DNA from: Mediterraneibacter gnavus ATCC 29149
GTDB taxonomy: Bacteria; Bacillota; Clostridia; Lachnospirales; Lachnospiraceae
Length of the DNA: 64,000 nt
Direction: 5' to 3'
Assembly: GCF_008121495.1 (NCBI RefSeq)
Contig: NZ_CP043051.1
Location: forward strand, 1,939,001-2,003,000
The notes under the pieces are model-generated. The model was not told the DNA's origin, ran no database searches, and saw only the letters and a list, made by a program, of their open reading frames with translations. How positions within the stretch are numbered: the stretch's first letter is position 1; each line of letters begins with the position of its first letter. Of the stretch, positions 15,602 through 25,458 are shown in pieces. Position numbers and translations under genes: made by a program.

Positions 15602-16909
15602 ATGGAAATTCAGGCAGCAATCTTACTTGTAATTGTATTTTTCCTGATGCTGGCATTTAGTGTGCCGGTGTCGTATAGCATCATTGTTTCCGCGTTGGTA
15701 ACAATCGTTGCATTTTTGACACCTGGATTTGGTGTGTTTGTTTCTGCGCAGAAGATGGTCAGTGGAATTGACAGCTTTTCCCTGATCGCAGTACCATTTT
15801 TTATTCTGGCAGGTCTTTTGATGAACAGCGGTGGTATTGCCAAGAGATTGATCAATCTCGCACTGTTGGTTCTTGGAAAAGTACCGGGATCTTTGGCACT
15901 GACAAACATTGCGGGAAATGCGATGTTCGGTTCAATTTCCGGTTCCGGTATTGCAGCGGCAACTGCAATCGGTGGAGTTATGCTCCCGTTGGAAAAAGAG
16001 CAGAAGTATGATGAGGGATTTGCGGCAGCAGTCAATATCGCAACGGCTCCCGTTGGACAGCTGATTCCTCCGACAACAGCGTTTATCGTATTCTCGGCAG
16101 CAGGTGGTGGTGCTTCGGTAGCGGCACTGTTTATGGCTGGATGGATTCCGGGACTTCTGTGGGCTGCATGTTGCATGGTAGTTGCATTCTTCTATGCAAG
16201 AAAGCAGGGATATGTAATTAAAAGAGACAAACTGACTGCAAAAATCGTAGGGAAGACAATATGGGATGCAATCCCGAGTTTATTTCTGGTCGTGATTATC
16301 ATCGGTGGTATTTTATCTGGAAAATTTACGCCGACAGAGGCATCCGGTGTTGCGGTTGCATACGCCTTTATCCTCTCCGTGTTTATTTACAGAACGATCA
16401 AACTGAGTGAAATTCCGAAGCTGCTGGTGGATGCAGCAGTTATGACAACAATCGTTATGCTGATCATCGGAGCATCTTCTGTATTGTCATTTGTAATGTC
16501 CTTTACAGGGCTGCCGGCAGCAATCAGTAAACTGGTTCTTGGAATTTCAAGTAATAAATATGTGATCCTGCTGATCCTCAATATTTTCCTTCTGATCGTG
16601 GGAACATTTATGGATATGGCGCCGGCACTTTTGATCTTCACACCGATCTTCCTTCCAATCGTACAGAGCTTTGGAATGAGCCCGATCCACTTTGGTGTCA
16701 TGATGGTTATGAACCTTTCTGTAGGAACGATCACACCGCCGGTTGGAAACGTACTGTTTGTGGGATGCAGTGTGGCAAAACTGCGGGTTGAGCAGGTTAT
16801 GAAACATTTGATCCCGCTCTTTGTGGCAATCTTTGCAGCATTGATGATGGTAACCTACATTCCGGCACTCAGCGAATGGCTCCCTACTGTTTTGGGGCTT
16901 CTGGAGTAA
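15602..16909 (+). CDS. dctM: TRAP transporter large permease (DctM family)
   Basis: 435 residues, about 12 membrane helices, with DctM motifs GIDSFSLIAVPFFILAG, MNSGGIAKRLINL, GNAMFGSISGSGIAAATAIGG, PVGQLIPPTTAFIVFS, TPTEASGVAVAYA and the C-terminal SVGTITPPVGNVLFVG. It is the sodium-coupled translocation subunit. Its 3' end overlaps by 26 bases the end of an AraC gene on the other strand. Confidence 0.95.
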   Translation: MEIQAAILLVIVFFLMLAFSVPVSYSIIVSALVTIVAFLTPGFGVFVSAQKMVSGIDSFSLIAVPFFILAGLLMNSGGIAKRLINLALLVLGKVPGSLALTNIAGNAMFGSISGSGIAAATAIGGVMLPLEKEQKYDEGFAAAVNIATAPVGQLIPPTTAFIVFSAAGGGASVAALFMAGWIPGLLWAACCMVVAFFYARKQGYVIKRDKLTAKIVGKTIWDAIPSLFLVVIIIGGILSGKFTPTEASGVAVAYAFILSVFIYRTIKLSEIPKLLVDAAVMTTIVMLIIGASSVLSFVMSFTGLPAAISKLVLGISSNKYVILLILNIFLLIVGTFMDMAPALLIFTPIFLPIVQSFGMSPIHFGVMMVMNLSVGTITPPVGNVLFVGCSVAKLRVEQVMKHLIPLFVAIFAALMMVTYIPALSEWLPTVLGLLE

Positions 16910-17789
16910 TCTTGTTTTTGTAAGTAATTCCGTTTAGGGTTTTGCGATACTTTAACGGTGAAATACTCATGTAGGTTTTGAATACTTTTTCAAAATAAGT
17001 AATACTTTCATAGCCGACCGTACCGGCAATCTCGGAGACGCTAAGAGTGGTCTCCTCAAGGAGCTGTTTGGCTCTCTTTGTACGCAGGATATTGACATAC
17101 TCGTTGACGCCGTAGCCGGTGACTTCTTTAAATGAGCGGCTTAAATAGAACTTGCTCAGATAGAAGACTCCGGCGAGGCCGTCTAAAGAGATGGATTCTG
17201 CGTAGTGATCAGAAATGTAGTCGGCAATGTTATAGATTGTCTGATACTTGCTGCTCTTATGAATGGCAGTTTCATCTTTGATCGGAGTCAGCTCCGGGTT
17301 GTCTCTGATAAAGTCAATAAAATAGTGGATGATTTCCATCTCGATCAAGGCTTTGTAGCTGCGGCTGCGGTTGGAAAATTCAGTCTTTAGTACTTCATAC
17401 ATATGTAAAAATTTTTCCTGCTGCTTCTGCGTCAGATTATAAACTCCATAGTGTTCGCGAAAAAAAGGAACAAGATTGAGGTGCGGAAATTTTTCATCAA
17501 ACTGCTGCATTTTGAATTTATCAATATACAGAATGATTCGCGTGTATCCGGTTGTGTCATCCTCCGGAGCATGTGTCATATGGATCAGATTTGTATCCAC
17601 CAGGATCAGGCTGCCTTTTTTCACCTGATAGGCACGGTTGTTGAAGAAAAAGAGGCGCTCTCCTTCTGTGAGAAAGTAAATCTCGTATTCATTATGAAAA
17701 TGATTGGAACGCATATCATAACCACTGGAACGTTTTAAATGTTCCAGAGAAATTCCTTCCATTTCTGAATAATAAATGATAGTATCCAT
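16884..17789 (-). CDS. AraC-family regulator beside the GH105 gene
   Basis: Cupin sensor at the N-terminus (MRSNHFHNEYEIYFLTEGERLFF) and double HTH at the C-terminus (SLDGLAGVFYLSKFYLSRSFKE; LSVSEIAGTVGYESITYFEKVFKTYMSISPLKYR, in parts). It is divergent from the unsaturated rhamnogalacturonyl hydrolase gene, with 93 bases between them, and convergent with the TRAP operon. Control of GH105 and rhamnose or TRAP genes is likely (inference). Confidence 0.87.
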   Translation of the reverse strand: MDTIIYYSEMEGISLEHLKRSSGYDMRSNHFHNEYEIYFLTEGERLFFFNNRAYQVKKGSLILVDTNLIHMTHAPEDDTTGYTRIILYIDKFKMQQFDEKFPHLNLVPFFREHYGVYNLTQKQQEKFLHMYEVLKTEFSNRSRSYKALIEMEIIHYFIDFIRDNPELTPIKDETAIHKSSKYQTIYNIADYISDHYAESISLDGLAGVFYLSKFYLSRSFKEVTGYGVNEYVNILRTKRAKQLLEETTLSVSEIAGTVGYESITYFEKVFKTYMSISPLKYRKTLNGITYKNKITPEAPKQ

Positions 17790-17882
17790 ACAGTATCTCC
17801 TTTGTTGTGAGCAGCGTGTGCTTTGTTAAAACTATTATAAGATAGAAACCGTAAAAAAGCTATATGAAAGGATTGGCATAAA

Positions 17883-19022
17883 ATGCCGGAAAAGAAAATG
17901 AAGAATATAAAAAGAGAATTGATCGAACAAAAACTGAATCTGGTCGTAGAAAAACTAATGAACCTTGGCGGTCCGGAAAATGAAGCTGAATTAAAAGACG
18001 GCGGAGAGGCAATCGGCTTTTTTAAGCGTGACTTTGGGATTGCAGAGTGGGACTGGCCGCAGGGAGTGGGGCTGTACGGACTTCTCAAAATGATGAAAAT
18101 ACAGGGAAATGATGATTATAAAACATTTCTGCACCAGTGGTTCAAAGGAAATATCGCAGATGGACTTCCGTCCAGAAATATCAATACAACAACCCCGCTT
18201 CTGACACTGGCAGAGTTAAATGAACAATATCAGGATAAAGAATTTGAAAATCTGTGTCTGGACTGGGCTTCCTGGCTGATGAACTGCATTCCGAGAACAA
18301 AAGAGGGCGGATTCCAGCATGTCACAAGTGCCAACGGTGACAGACAGGGTGTACGCTTAAATGAAAGCGAGATGTGGATCGATACTCTGTTCATGACCGT
18401 ATTATTTTTGAATAAAATGGGGCAGAAATATCAGAAACAGGAGTGGATCGACGAGTCCATCCATCAGGTGCTGATGCATATCAAATATCTGTATGATACA
18501 CATACCGGATTATTCTATCACGGATGGTCCTTTAACCGTATGGATAACTTCGGTGGTATTTTCTGGTGCAGAGGAAACAGCTGGTTCACACTGGGAATTC
18601 TGGACTATGTGGATATGTTCAAAGGAACACTCAATGCAGGTGTGAAAACCATCATTGTGGATACATACAAAGCACAGGTGAGAAAGCTGAAGGAACTGCA
18701 GAGTAAGAGCGGATTGTGGCATACAGTTCTGACAGACCCGGACAGCTACGAAGAAGTTTCCGGTTCTGCGGCCATCGTGGCAGGAATTCTCAAAGGAATC
18801 AAAATGGGGATCCTGGACGATTCATATCTGGAATGTGCATGGAAGGGTGTGCAGGCGATTCTGAAAAATATCGATAAAGACGGAACGGTATTAAACGTAT
18901 CCGGTGGAACAGGTATGGGATATGATGCAGATCATTACAAAAACATTCTGATCGCGCCGATGGCGTATGGTCAGTCTTTGACAATTCTGGCGCTGGTAGA
19001 AGCACTGCAGCTGGCGGAGTAG
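17883..19022 (+). CDS. Unsaturated rhamnogalacturonyl hydrolase (GH105, YteR/YesR type)
   Basis: Hydrolyses the unsaturated galacturonyl residue from rhamnogalacturonan-I disaccharides, releasing L-rhamnose and 5-keto-4-deoxyuronate. The (alpha/alpha)6-barrel family is recognised from WDWPQGVGLYGLLKM, GLPSRNINTTTPLLTLAEL, NESEMWIDTLFMTVLFLNK (with the catalytic Asp), FWCRGNSWFTLGILDY and SGSAAIVAGILKGI. No signal peptide is present, so it acts in the cytoplasm on imported disaccharide. Its 379 residues are normal. The two products feed rhaB-rhaA just downstream and kduI-kduD just upstream. Confidence 0.92.
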   Translation: MPEKKMKNIKRELIEQKLNLVVEKLMNLGGPENEAELKDGGEAIGFFKRDFGIAEWDWPQGVGLYGLLKMMKIQGNDDYKTFLHQWFKGNIADGLPSRNINTTTPLLTLAELNEQYQDKEFENLCLDWASWLMNCIPRTKEGGFQHVTSANGDRQGVRLNESEMWIDTLFMTVLFLNKMGQKYQKQEWIDESIHQVLMHIKYLYDTHTGLFYHGWSFNRMDNFGGIFWCRGNSWFTLGILDYVDMFKGTLNAGVKTIIVDTYKAQVRKLKELQSKSGLWHTVLTDPDSYEEVSGSAAIVAGILKGIKMGILDDSYLECAWKGVQAILKNIDKDGTVLNVSGGTGMGYDADHYKNILIAPMAYGQSLTILALVEALQLAE

Positions 19023-19031
19023 AGTGCAAAT

Positions 19032-19067
19032 AAGGACGCTGTTTTATATAAATAGCGTCCTTTTTTT
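19032..19067 (+). terminator. Intrinsic terminator after GH105
   Basis: AAGGACGCT (19032-19040) pairs with AGCGTCCTT (19054-19062), followed by a run of seven T. A TATAAT at 19084-19089 further on may be the -10 of the rhaB promoter. Confidence 0.85.
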
Positions 19068-19122
19068 ACACTTTTTTATTTCATATAATAGAGTTAAATA
19101 AAGTGCGAAAGGGAGGCAGAAA

Positions 19123-20547
19123 ATGGATAAATATTATTTGGCTGTTGACATTGGCGCATCCAGTGGCCGTCATATGCTGGCAAGTATGAAAGACGGGAAA
19201 ATGCAGCTGGAAGAGGTATACCGTTTCCCGAATGGAATGACAGAAAAAAACGGGACTCTCTGCTGGGATGTAGAGCGTCTGTTTACAGAAATCAAAAACG
19301 GATTGAAAGTATGTAAAGAGTTGGGGAAAATTCCAGTATCCATGGCAATTGATACCTGGGCGGTAGACTATGTACTGCTGGATGAAAATGACAAGATTCT
19401 GGGGGATACAGCAGGTTACAGAGACAGCCGGACAAATGGAATGGATGAGAAGGTGTATGAAAAGATTCCACTGGGAGCTCTGTATGCAAGAACCGGAATC
19501 CAGAAACAGATTTTCAACACGATCTATCAGCTGATGGCGGTAAAGGAAAATTATCCGGAGCAGCTGGAACAGGCAGAATCCATGCTGATGATCCCGGATT
19601 ACTTCCAGTTTTTGTTGACCGGAGTCAAGAAGATGGAATACACCAATGCGACAACGACCCAGCTTGTAAGTCCTCAGACAAAAGACTGGGATTACGAACT
19701 GATCGATCTGCTTGGGTTTAACAGGAAGATTTTCAAAGCGATTTCCATGCCGGGAACGGTTGTAGGAAACTTTACAAAAGAAATTCAGGAGGAAGTTGGA
19801 TTTGACTGTACGGTTGTACTTCCGGCAACGCATGATACCGGATCTGCAGTGCTTGCAGTTCCGACGAATGATGACAATGCGATCTACATCAGTTCCGGTA
19901 CCTGGTCTTTGATGGGAATTGAGAGAAAAGATGCGGATTGTTCCATGGAAAGTATGCGGGCAAACTTCACAAATGAGGGAGGATATGATTACCGCTTCCG
20001 TTTTCTGAAGAACATCATGGGGCTGTGGATGATCCAGTCTGTCAAGAAAGAATGGAAAGAAGAGCTTTCCTTTGCGCAGATATGTGAACAGGCATCCAAA
20101 GAGGAGATTACTTCTTTAGTGGACTGCAATGATGATTGTTTCCTTGCTCCAAAGAGCATGATAGAAGCAGTACAGACGTTTTGCAGAGAGAGTAATCAGC
20201 AGATTCCGGAGACAATCGGGGAGATTGCGGCAGTGATCTACAACAGTCTTGCAAAATGTTATGGAGAGACGATTCGGGAGATCGAGGAAATTACAGGGAA
20301 TACATACGATACGATTTATGTAGTCGGTGGTGGTGCGAACGCAGGTTATCTCAACGAACTGACTGCAAAATATACAAAGAAAAAAGTGTCGGCAGGACCG
20401 ACAGAGGCGACTGCAATTGGAAATATCACGGTTCAGATGCTTCATGATGGAGTGTTTACATCATTGCCTGAGGCAAGAACCTGCATCGGCAAGTCATTTG
20501 ACATCCGTCACTATGATGAAAACGGAAATGAAAATCAGGAGGTATAA
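19123..20547 (+). CDS. rhaB: L-rhamnulokinase
   Basis: Phosphorylates L-rhamnulose to L-rhamnulose-1-phosphate. FGGY/ASKHA kinase motifs: VDIGASSGRHMLASM at the N-terminus, IDTWAVDYVLLDEND, YRDSRTNGM, PATHDTGSAVLAVP, ISSGTWSLMGIE and VVGGGANAGYLNEL. The combination GASSGR and PATHDTGSAV is typical of RhaB rather than xylulo- or glycerokinases. 474 residues. GGGAGG precedes the start. rhaA begins 4 bases after the stop. Confidence 0.94.
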   Translation: MDKYYLAVDIGASSGRHMLASMKDGKMQLEEVYRFPNGMTEKNGTLCWDVERLFTEIKNGLKVCKELGKIPVSMAIDTWAVDYVLLDENDKILGDTAGYRDSRTNGMDEKVYEKIPLGALYARTGIQKQIFNTIYQLMAVKENYPEQLEQAESMLMIPDYFQFLLTGVKKMEYTNATTTQLVSPQTKDWDYELIDLLGFNRKIFKAISMPGTVVGNFTKEIQEEVGFDCTVVLPATHDTGSAVLAVPTNDDNAIYISSGTWSLMGIERKDADCSMESMRANFTNEGGYDYRFRFLKNIMGLWMIQSVKKEWKEELSFAQICEQASKEEITSLVDCNDDCFLAPKSMIEAVQTFCRESNQQIPETIGEIAAVIYNSLAKCYGETIREIEEITGNTYDTIYVVGGGANAGYLNELTAKYTKKKVSAGPTEATAIGNITVQMLHDGVFTSLPEARTCIGKSFDIRHYDENGNENQEV

Positions 20548-20551
20548 AGCG

Positions 20552-21805
20552 ATGACAAGATATGAATCAGCAAAAGAAATCTATGCAAAATTAGGAGTAG
20601 ACACAGACGCGGCAATTGAAAAATGTATGCAGGTACCTGTTTCTCTGCACTGCTGGCAGGGAGACGATGTGACAGGATTTGATCACGATGGCCCTCTGAC
20701 AGGTGGAATCCAGACAACAGGAAACTATCCTGGAAAAGCAAGAACACCGGAAGAATTGATGGCGGATATGGACAAGGCAATGAGCCTGATGCCGGGAGCA
20801 AAGAAGATCAATGTGCATGCGTGCTACGCAATTTTTGAAGAGGGAGAATTTGTTGACCGTGATAAACTGGAGCCTAAACACTTCCAGAAATGGGTAGATT
20901 TTGCAAAAGAAAGAGGAATGGGACTGGACTTCAATCCAACATTCTTCTCTCATGAGAAAGTAAAAGACGGACTGACACTTTCAAGCCCGGACGAAGAGAC
21001 AAGGAAATTCTGGATTGAGCATGGAAAAGCATGTATCCGTATTTCCAAGTATTTTGCAGAGCAGACAGGAATCCCATGTGTGATGAATATCTGGACAGGA
21101 GACGGATTCAAAGATGTGCCTGCAGACCGTATGGGACCAAGAGTTCGCTACAAAGAATCCATCGATGAGATCCTTTCTGAGCCATATGATCCGAAGATGG
21201 TAAAACCTTGTGTAGAATCTAAGGTATTCGGAATCGGAGTTGAGGCATACACAGTTGGTTCTGCAGAATTTGCGCTGAGCTATGCGGCAATGAACAAAGA
21301 GAAATGCCTGCCGCTGATGGATAACGGACATTATCATCCGACAGAAGTTGTTTCCGATAAGATCCCGGCGCTTTTGACCTTCTTCCCGGAAATCGCACTG
21401 CATGTGACACGTCCGATTCGTTGGGATTCTGACCATGTAGTTCTGTTTGATGATGAGACAAAGGAAATCGCACAGGAAATCGTTCGCTGCGAAGGCGGTC
21501 TTGACCGCACTTATATTGCCTTGGATTATTTCGATGCATCCATTAACCGTATCTCTGCATGGGTAACAGGATTTCGAAGTTTCCAGAAAGCGCTGCTGAA
21601 TGCACTTTGTACACCAAGTGCGCTCTTAAAAGAACTTCAGGATACCAATCAGATGTCAAAGAAAATGGTGGTAATGGAAGAGTGCAAGACACTTCCAATC
21701 GGAGATATCTGGGAGGAGTACTGCAGAAGATGCAATGTTCCGGCAGAAAGCTGGTTTGAAGAAATCGAAAAATATGAGACAGAAGTGCTCGTAAAAAGAG
21801 CATAA
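20552..21805 (+). CDS. rhaA: L-rhamnose isomerase
   Basis: Converts L-rhamnose to L-rhamnulose. The family hallmarks run along the chain: SLHCWQGDDVTGFDHDG, GIQTTGNYPGKARTPEELMADM, DFNPTFFSHEKVKDGLTLSSPD, NIWTGDGFKDVPADRMGPR, DNGHYHPTEVVSDK and RPIRWDSDHVVLFDDET (metal ligands). I start at 20552, where AGGAGG sits about 8 bases upstream, giving 417 residues, the usual length; the longer open frame extends back into rhaB. No rhaD-type aldolase is adjacent; the class II aldolase in the microcompartment locus probably fills that step. Confidence 0.95.
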   Translation: MTRYESAKEIYAKLGVDTDAAIEKCMQVPVSLHCWQGDDVTGFDHDGPLTGGIQTTGNYPGKARTPEELMADMDKAMSLMPGAKKINVHACYAIFEEGEFVDRDKLEPKHFQKWVDFAKERGMGLDFNPTFFSHEKVKDGLTLSSPDEETRKFWIEHGKACIRISKYFAEQTGIPCVMNIWTGDGFKDVPADRMGPRVRYKESIDEILSEPYDPKMVKPCVESKVFGIGVEAYTVGSAEFALSYAAMNKEKCLPLMDNGHYHPTEVVSDKIPALLTFFPEIALHVTRPIRWDSDHVVLFDDETKEIAQEIVRCEGGLDRTYIALDYFDASINRISAWVTGFRSFQKALLNALCTPSALLKELQDTNQMSKKMVVMEECKTLPIGDIWEEYCRRCNVPAESWFEEIEKYETEVLVKRA

Positions 21806-21814
21806 ATGAAAAAG

Positions 21815-21866
21815 GATGGAACTATCGTTTTTTACGATCAGATCGTGAAGCGGCAGTTCCATCTTT
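21815..21866. terminator. Terminator between rhaA and a convergent AraC gene
   Basis: GATGGAACT (21815-21823) pairs with AGTTCCATC (21855-21863), with an inner ACGATC/GATCGT stem, then a T run. It can serve rhaA and, in reverse, the AraC gene ending at 21868. Confidence 0.75.
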
Positions 21867-21867
21867 T

Positions 21868-22680
21868 TTATTTTTGATATAATTTCTTTTTTTCACGAGG
21901 AGCGACACCTGTAATTTTTTTGAAAGTCCGATTGAAATGAGTCAGGTTGGAAAATCCTACTTCTCTACTGATTTGAGTGATATTATAGTCGGTTTCTAAC
22001 ATCAGCCTCTGTGCATGGAGAATGCGTGTGGTATTCAAATACTGAATAATCGTTTTCCCGGTTGCATTCTTGAATTCATGGCACAGATGGTAGGGACTTA
22101 CATAGAGTATTTCTGCCAGTTGATTCACAGAGATATCTTCCATGTAGTGATTGTGAATATAGTCTACAGCTTTTGCAGAACGAGTTTTTGGGATGCTTTT
22201 TACGGCTTCAAAATCCAGACGCAGCATATTTAACAGGAGTCCGTTCAGTTGATTACAGATATAGGCATCGTGGTATTTGCCTGGAACATCTATTTCATGA
22301 GTGAGAGACAAAAGAAGAGAAAGAATCTGGTTTGGAATATATCCTTCGTTCACAAAAAGAAGTTCTTTTTCTGAAAGCAGTTGACAAATGGTGTCATTTG
22401 CGATCAGGTCAGGAGAAAAATATAACACGATTCGTTTAAAAGGCATGTCCTTTTCACCATAGGAGTGATGCATGATATGAGGGGGAAACAAAACAAAATC
22501 ATTCGCAGTAAGATGATAAATTTCACCTTCTATCATATGCATCCGCTCACCTTCCAGAAGATAGTATAACTCGAAAAAGTCGTGAAAATGGGACTGGGTC
22601 ATATTATCATTCACTCCTTCAGCATAAGCGTAAGCAATTTTTTTTCCTTGCGAAATAATAATCGCAGCAGTATCTAACAT
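21868..22680 (-). CDS. AraC-family regulator divergent from the GH31-TRAP operon
   Basis: 270 residues: sensor cupin (SHFHDFFELYYLLEGERMHMI) and C-terminal HTH pair (ISVNQLAEILYVSPYHLCHEFK; ITQISREVGFSNLTHFNRTFKKITGVAPREKK). AAAGGAG precedes the ATG. It reads away from the first GH31 gene across a 256-base AT-rich gap; that gap contains a TATAAT at 22872-22877 that may serve the GH31 operon. Probable local regulator of the two GH31 genes and TRAP transporter. Confidence 0.87.
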   Translation of the reverse strand: MLDTAAIIISQGKKIAYAYAEGVNDNMTQSHFHDFFELYYLLEGERMHMIEGEIYHLTANDFVLFPPHIMHHSYGEKDMPFKRIVLYFSPDLIANDTICQLLSEKELLFVNEGYIPNQILSLLLSLTHEIDVPGKYHDAYICNQLNGLLLNMLRLDFEAVKSIPKTRSAKAVDYIHNHYMEDISVNQLAEILYVSPYHLCHEFKNATGKTIIQYLNTTRILHAQRLMLETDYNITQISREVGFSNLTHFNRTFKKITGVAPREKKKLYQK

Positions 22681-22936
22681 AATCCATCTCCTTTCTGCAC
22701 AAAATAGAGATGTAAAAATTGTGCATATCTAACAAAAAGCAAAATATATAAATCCTATAAGAAGAAGATTAGCATAAAAAAGAAAGATGGGCAAGAAGGA
22801 AAATAGCAAGAAAGGTAAAATAATGGCTGGAATATCACAAAATGTGTCTACCTTTAGGTACTCTGTTTTTTTATAATATTTTTAGAAATTGAAAGGAAAA
22901 TGATTTCCGGGAAAAGAAAACAGGAGGAGAAAAGGG

Positions 22937-25438
22937 ATGAAGATATGTTTACAGGCAGGAGCTGTAAAACAGATAGAAAATTATTTTTCGATATCTACGG
23001 ATGGCGTGGAGATTCGTATCTGGTTTTTAACGGATTCTGTTGTTCGGATTCGTGCAGGTTTTGACGGAGATTTTGTGGAAGAATCTTACAGTCTGGTGAC
23101 AACTGCATGGGAAGATCGTATGGATATGTTTATGAAACATTATCGGAAACGGATTCAGACAGCAGAAGCCCAGTTGACAGATGGGTTAGAAAAAGCGGTA
23201 ATCCAGGGAAAAGTTTTGAGAGTAGAAGTGGAAAAAAATCCATTTCGTATTTGTGTTTATGATGCAGAGAATACACAGATCCATGCGGATATTGTAGATT
23301 TAGCCTACATGGAGGACAGCAATAACCGTCGCATTCACACAAGTGAGATTACAGAAGATGATTGTTTTTATGGATTTGGTGAGAAAAGCGGAGTGTTTAA
23401 CAAAGCTCAGAAATTTATGAACATGAGCCCGAAAGACGCTATGGGATATAATCCGAAGGAGACAGATTCTCTTTATAAGCATATTCCATTTTATATCAAA
23501 CTGAATAAGAAAACCAAGAAGGCAGTGGGATATTTTTATCACAATACGTATGAGTGTGATTTCAATATGGGACGTGAGAAAAGTAATTATTGGAAGCCTC
23601 ACAGCACGTATCGTGTAGATGGAGGAGATATTGACCTCTTTCTGATCACAGGACCACAGGTGCGGGATGTGGTAGAGCGTTATACTGATTTGACAGGGAA
23701 ATCCGCATTGCTTCCGCGTTACGCATTGGGCTATCTGGGATCGTCTATGTACTATCCGGAGTTAGAGAAAGATTGTGATGATGCAATCCTGGAATTTATT
23801 GACACAACGAAAGAAGAAGAAATTCCAGTGGATGGCTTCCAGCTTTCCTCAGGATATTGTGCGATTGAGACAGAAGAAGGAATCAAACGCTGCGTTTTTA
23901 CATGGAATAAAAAACGTTTCAAAGATCCAAAAGATTTTTTCAAACAGATGAAAGACCGTGGGATTTGCGTATCACCAAATGTGAAACCGGGAATCTTGCT
24001 GTTGCATCCAAAGAAGGAAGAGATGCAGGCGAAAGGAATGTTTGTAAGAGCAAGCAGATCAGAGGAGCCGGGAATTGGAACATGGTGGGGCGGAAAAGGT
24101 GTTTTTGTTGATTTTACAAAGCAGGAAACGCGAGATAACTGGAAAGCTATGTTAAAAGAGAATGTTCTGGAGTATGGGACCAGTTCTGTATGGAATGACA
24201 ACTGCGAATATGACAGCATGATCGATAAAGACTGTCGTTGTGATTTTGAAGGAAAGGGAGCAACGATTGGTCAGCTGAAGTCTGTGATGTCGAATATTAT
24301 GTGTCACATCACAGATGAAGCTGTGCATGAGATATTTGAAAATCAAAGACCATATATTGTTTGTCGTTCCGGTCATTGTGGAATCCAGAAATATGCACAA
24401 ACATGGGCTGGTGACAATCTGACATGTTGGGAAGCATTAAAATATAATATTGCAACAATTCTGGGAATGGGACTTTCCGGAGTCGCAAACCAGGGATGTG
24501 ATATCGGAGGATTTTATGGTCCGGCTCCTGAGGCGGAACTACTGGTGAGATGGATCCAGAACGGGATATTTCAGCCAAGATTTTCCATTCATTCCACAAA
24601 TACGGATAATACGGTAACAGAACCATGGATGTACAGCGGCTGCAAAGAATATATCAAGAAAGCGATTGAATTCCGTTATCAGTTGATCCCATATCTGTAT
24701 TCTTTGATGGAGCGTGCTCATGAAACAGGGCTGCCGATCATGGAACCTCTTTGCAGTGCATTTCAGAATGATGAGAAATGTTATGATGAAGGTGTGGATT
24801 TTATGTTTGGAGATGCGCTTCTAGTGGCAAACGTGGTAGAAAAGGGAGCAAAAACCCGCAAGGTATATCTGCCGGATGGAGAAGTATTTTACGATTTCTA
24901 CACAAGAGCGCGTTATGAAGGCGGACAGACAATCGAATTCTCGGTTGATTTGAGCAGTATCCCACTTTTTGTCAGAAGTGGAGCAATCGTGCCGATGGCG
25001 TTGAATCAGATGAATAATCTGATGACGCAGGAAGCAACAGGATTGAAGATCCTTTGTGCACCGGATAAAGACAGTTCTTTCGTGATCTATGAGGATGACG
25101 GAGAGACAATGGACTATGCAAACGGCGGGTATTTAAAAACTGTTCTGGATATCAAGGCAGGAGAGCAGACGGTACTTAGCTTCCGGAATGAAGGGGAGTA
25201 TGAGACTGCGGTCGAGGATATTTATCTGGATGTCATTCATCGGGAAAAAGCTCCGTACTGGGTAAAGGCAGACGGACATGAACTTCCTCATTTCCTGCAC
25301 AGAAAGAAATTTGAAGCAGCACAAGAAGGTTGGTATTACAGCCAGAGTCTGAAATCTGTGCAGATCAAATATAAGAATCCGAAGAAGGATTATGAAGTGA
25401 TTGTGTCATTTGAACAGTTTGACATGATCGGAATGTAA
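22937..25438 (+). CDS. GH31 family glycosidase (first of two paralogues)
   Basis: 833-residue retaining alpha-glycosidase. N-terminal beta-sandwich, then the (beta/alpha)8 barrel. The catalytic nucleophile is the Asp of SSVWNDNCEYD near residue 420. The general acid lies in CGIQKYAQTWAGDNLT. GLSGVANQGCDIGGF and NGIFQPRFSIHSTNTDNT follow, then C-terminal beta domains. No signal peptide, so cytoplasmic. The family includes alpha-glucosidases, alpha-xylosidases, alpha-galactosidases and sulfoquinovosidases; the sequence alone does not choose. It starts an operon with a TRAP transporter, which normally carries acids, so an acidic alpha-glycoside is worth considering (inference). AGGAGGAG precedes the start. 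Confidence 0.9.
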   Translation: MKICLQAGAVKQIENYFSISTDGVEIRIWFLTDSVVRIRAGFDGDFVEESYSLVTTAWEDRMDMFMKHYRKRIQTAEAQLTDGLEKAVIQGKVLRVEVEKNPFRICVYDAENTQIHADIVDLAYMEDSNNRRIHTSEITEDDCFYGFGEKSGVFNKAQKFMNMSPKDAMGYNPKETDSLYKHIPFYIKLNKKTKKAVGYFYHNTYECDFNMGREKSNYWKPHSTYRVDGGDIDLFLITGPQVRDVVERYTDLTGKSALLPRYALGYLGSSMYYPELEKDCDDAILEFIDTTKEEEIPVDGFQLSSGYCAIETEEGIKRCVFTWNKKRFKDPKDFFKQMKDRGICVSPNVKPGILLLHPKKEEMQAKGMFVRASRSEEPGIGTWWGGKGVFVDFTKQETRDNWKAMLKENVLEYGTSSVWNDNCEYDSMIDKDCRCDFEGKGATIGQLKSVMSNIMCHITDEAVHEIFENQRPYIVCRSGHCGIQKYAQTWAGDNLTCWEALKYNIATILGMGLSGVANQGCDIGGFYGPAPEAELLVRWIQNGIFQPRFSIHSTNTDNTVTEPWMYSGCKEYIKKAIEFRYQLIPYLYSLMERAHETGLPIMEPLCSAFQNDEKCYDEGVDFMFGDALLVANVVEKGAKTRKVYLPDGEVFYDFYTRARYEGGQTIEFSVDLSSIPLFVRSGAIVPMALNQMNNLMTQEATGLKILCAPDKDSSFVIYEDDGETMDYANGGYLKTVLDIKAGEQTVLSFRNEGEYETAVEDIYLDVIHREKAPYWVKADGHELPHFLHRKKFEAAQEGWYYSQSLKSVQIKYKNPKKDYEVIVSFEQFDMIGM

Positions 25439-25458
25439 AAAGAAAGGAATGAGACGAG

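Noticed and set aside
20417-20551. Upstream extension of rhaA into rhaB
   Set aside because: The ATG at 20552 has AGGAGG and gives the standard family length; the extension has the character of out-of-frame rhaB sequence.
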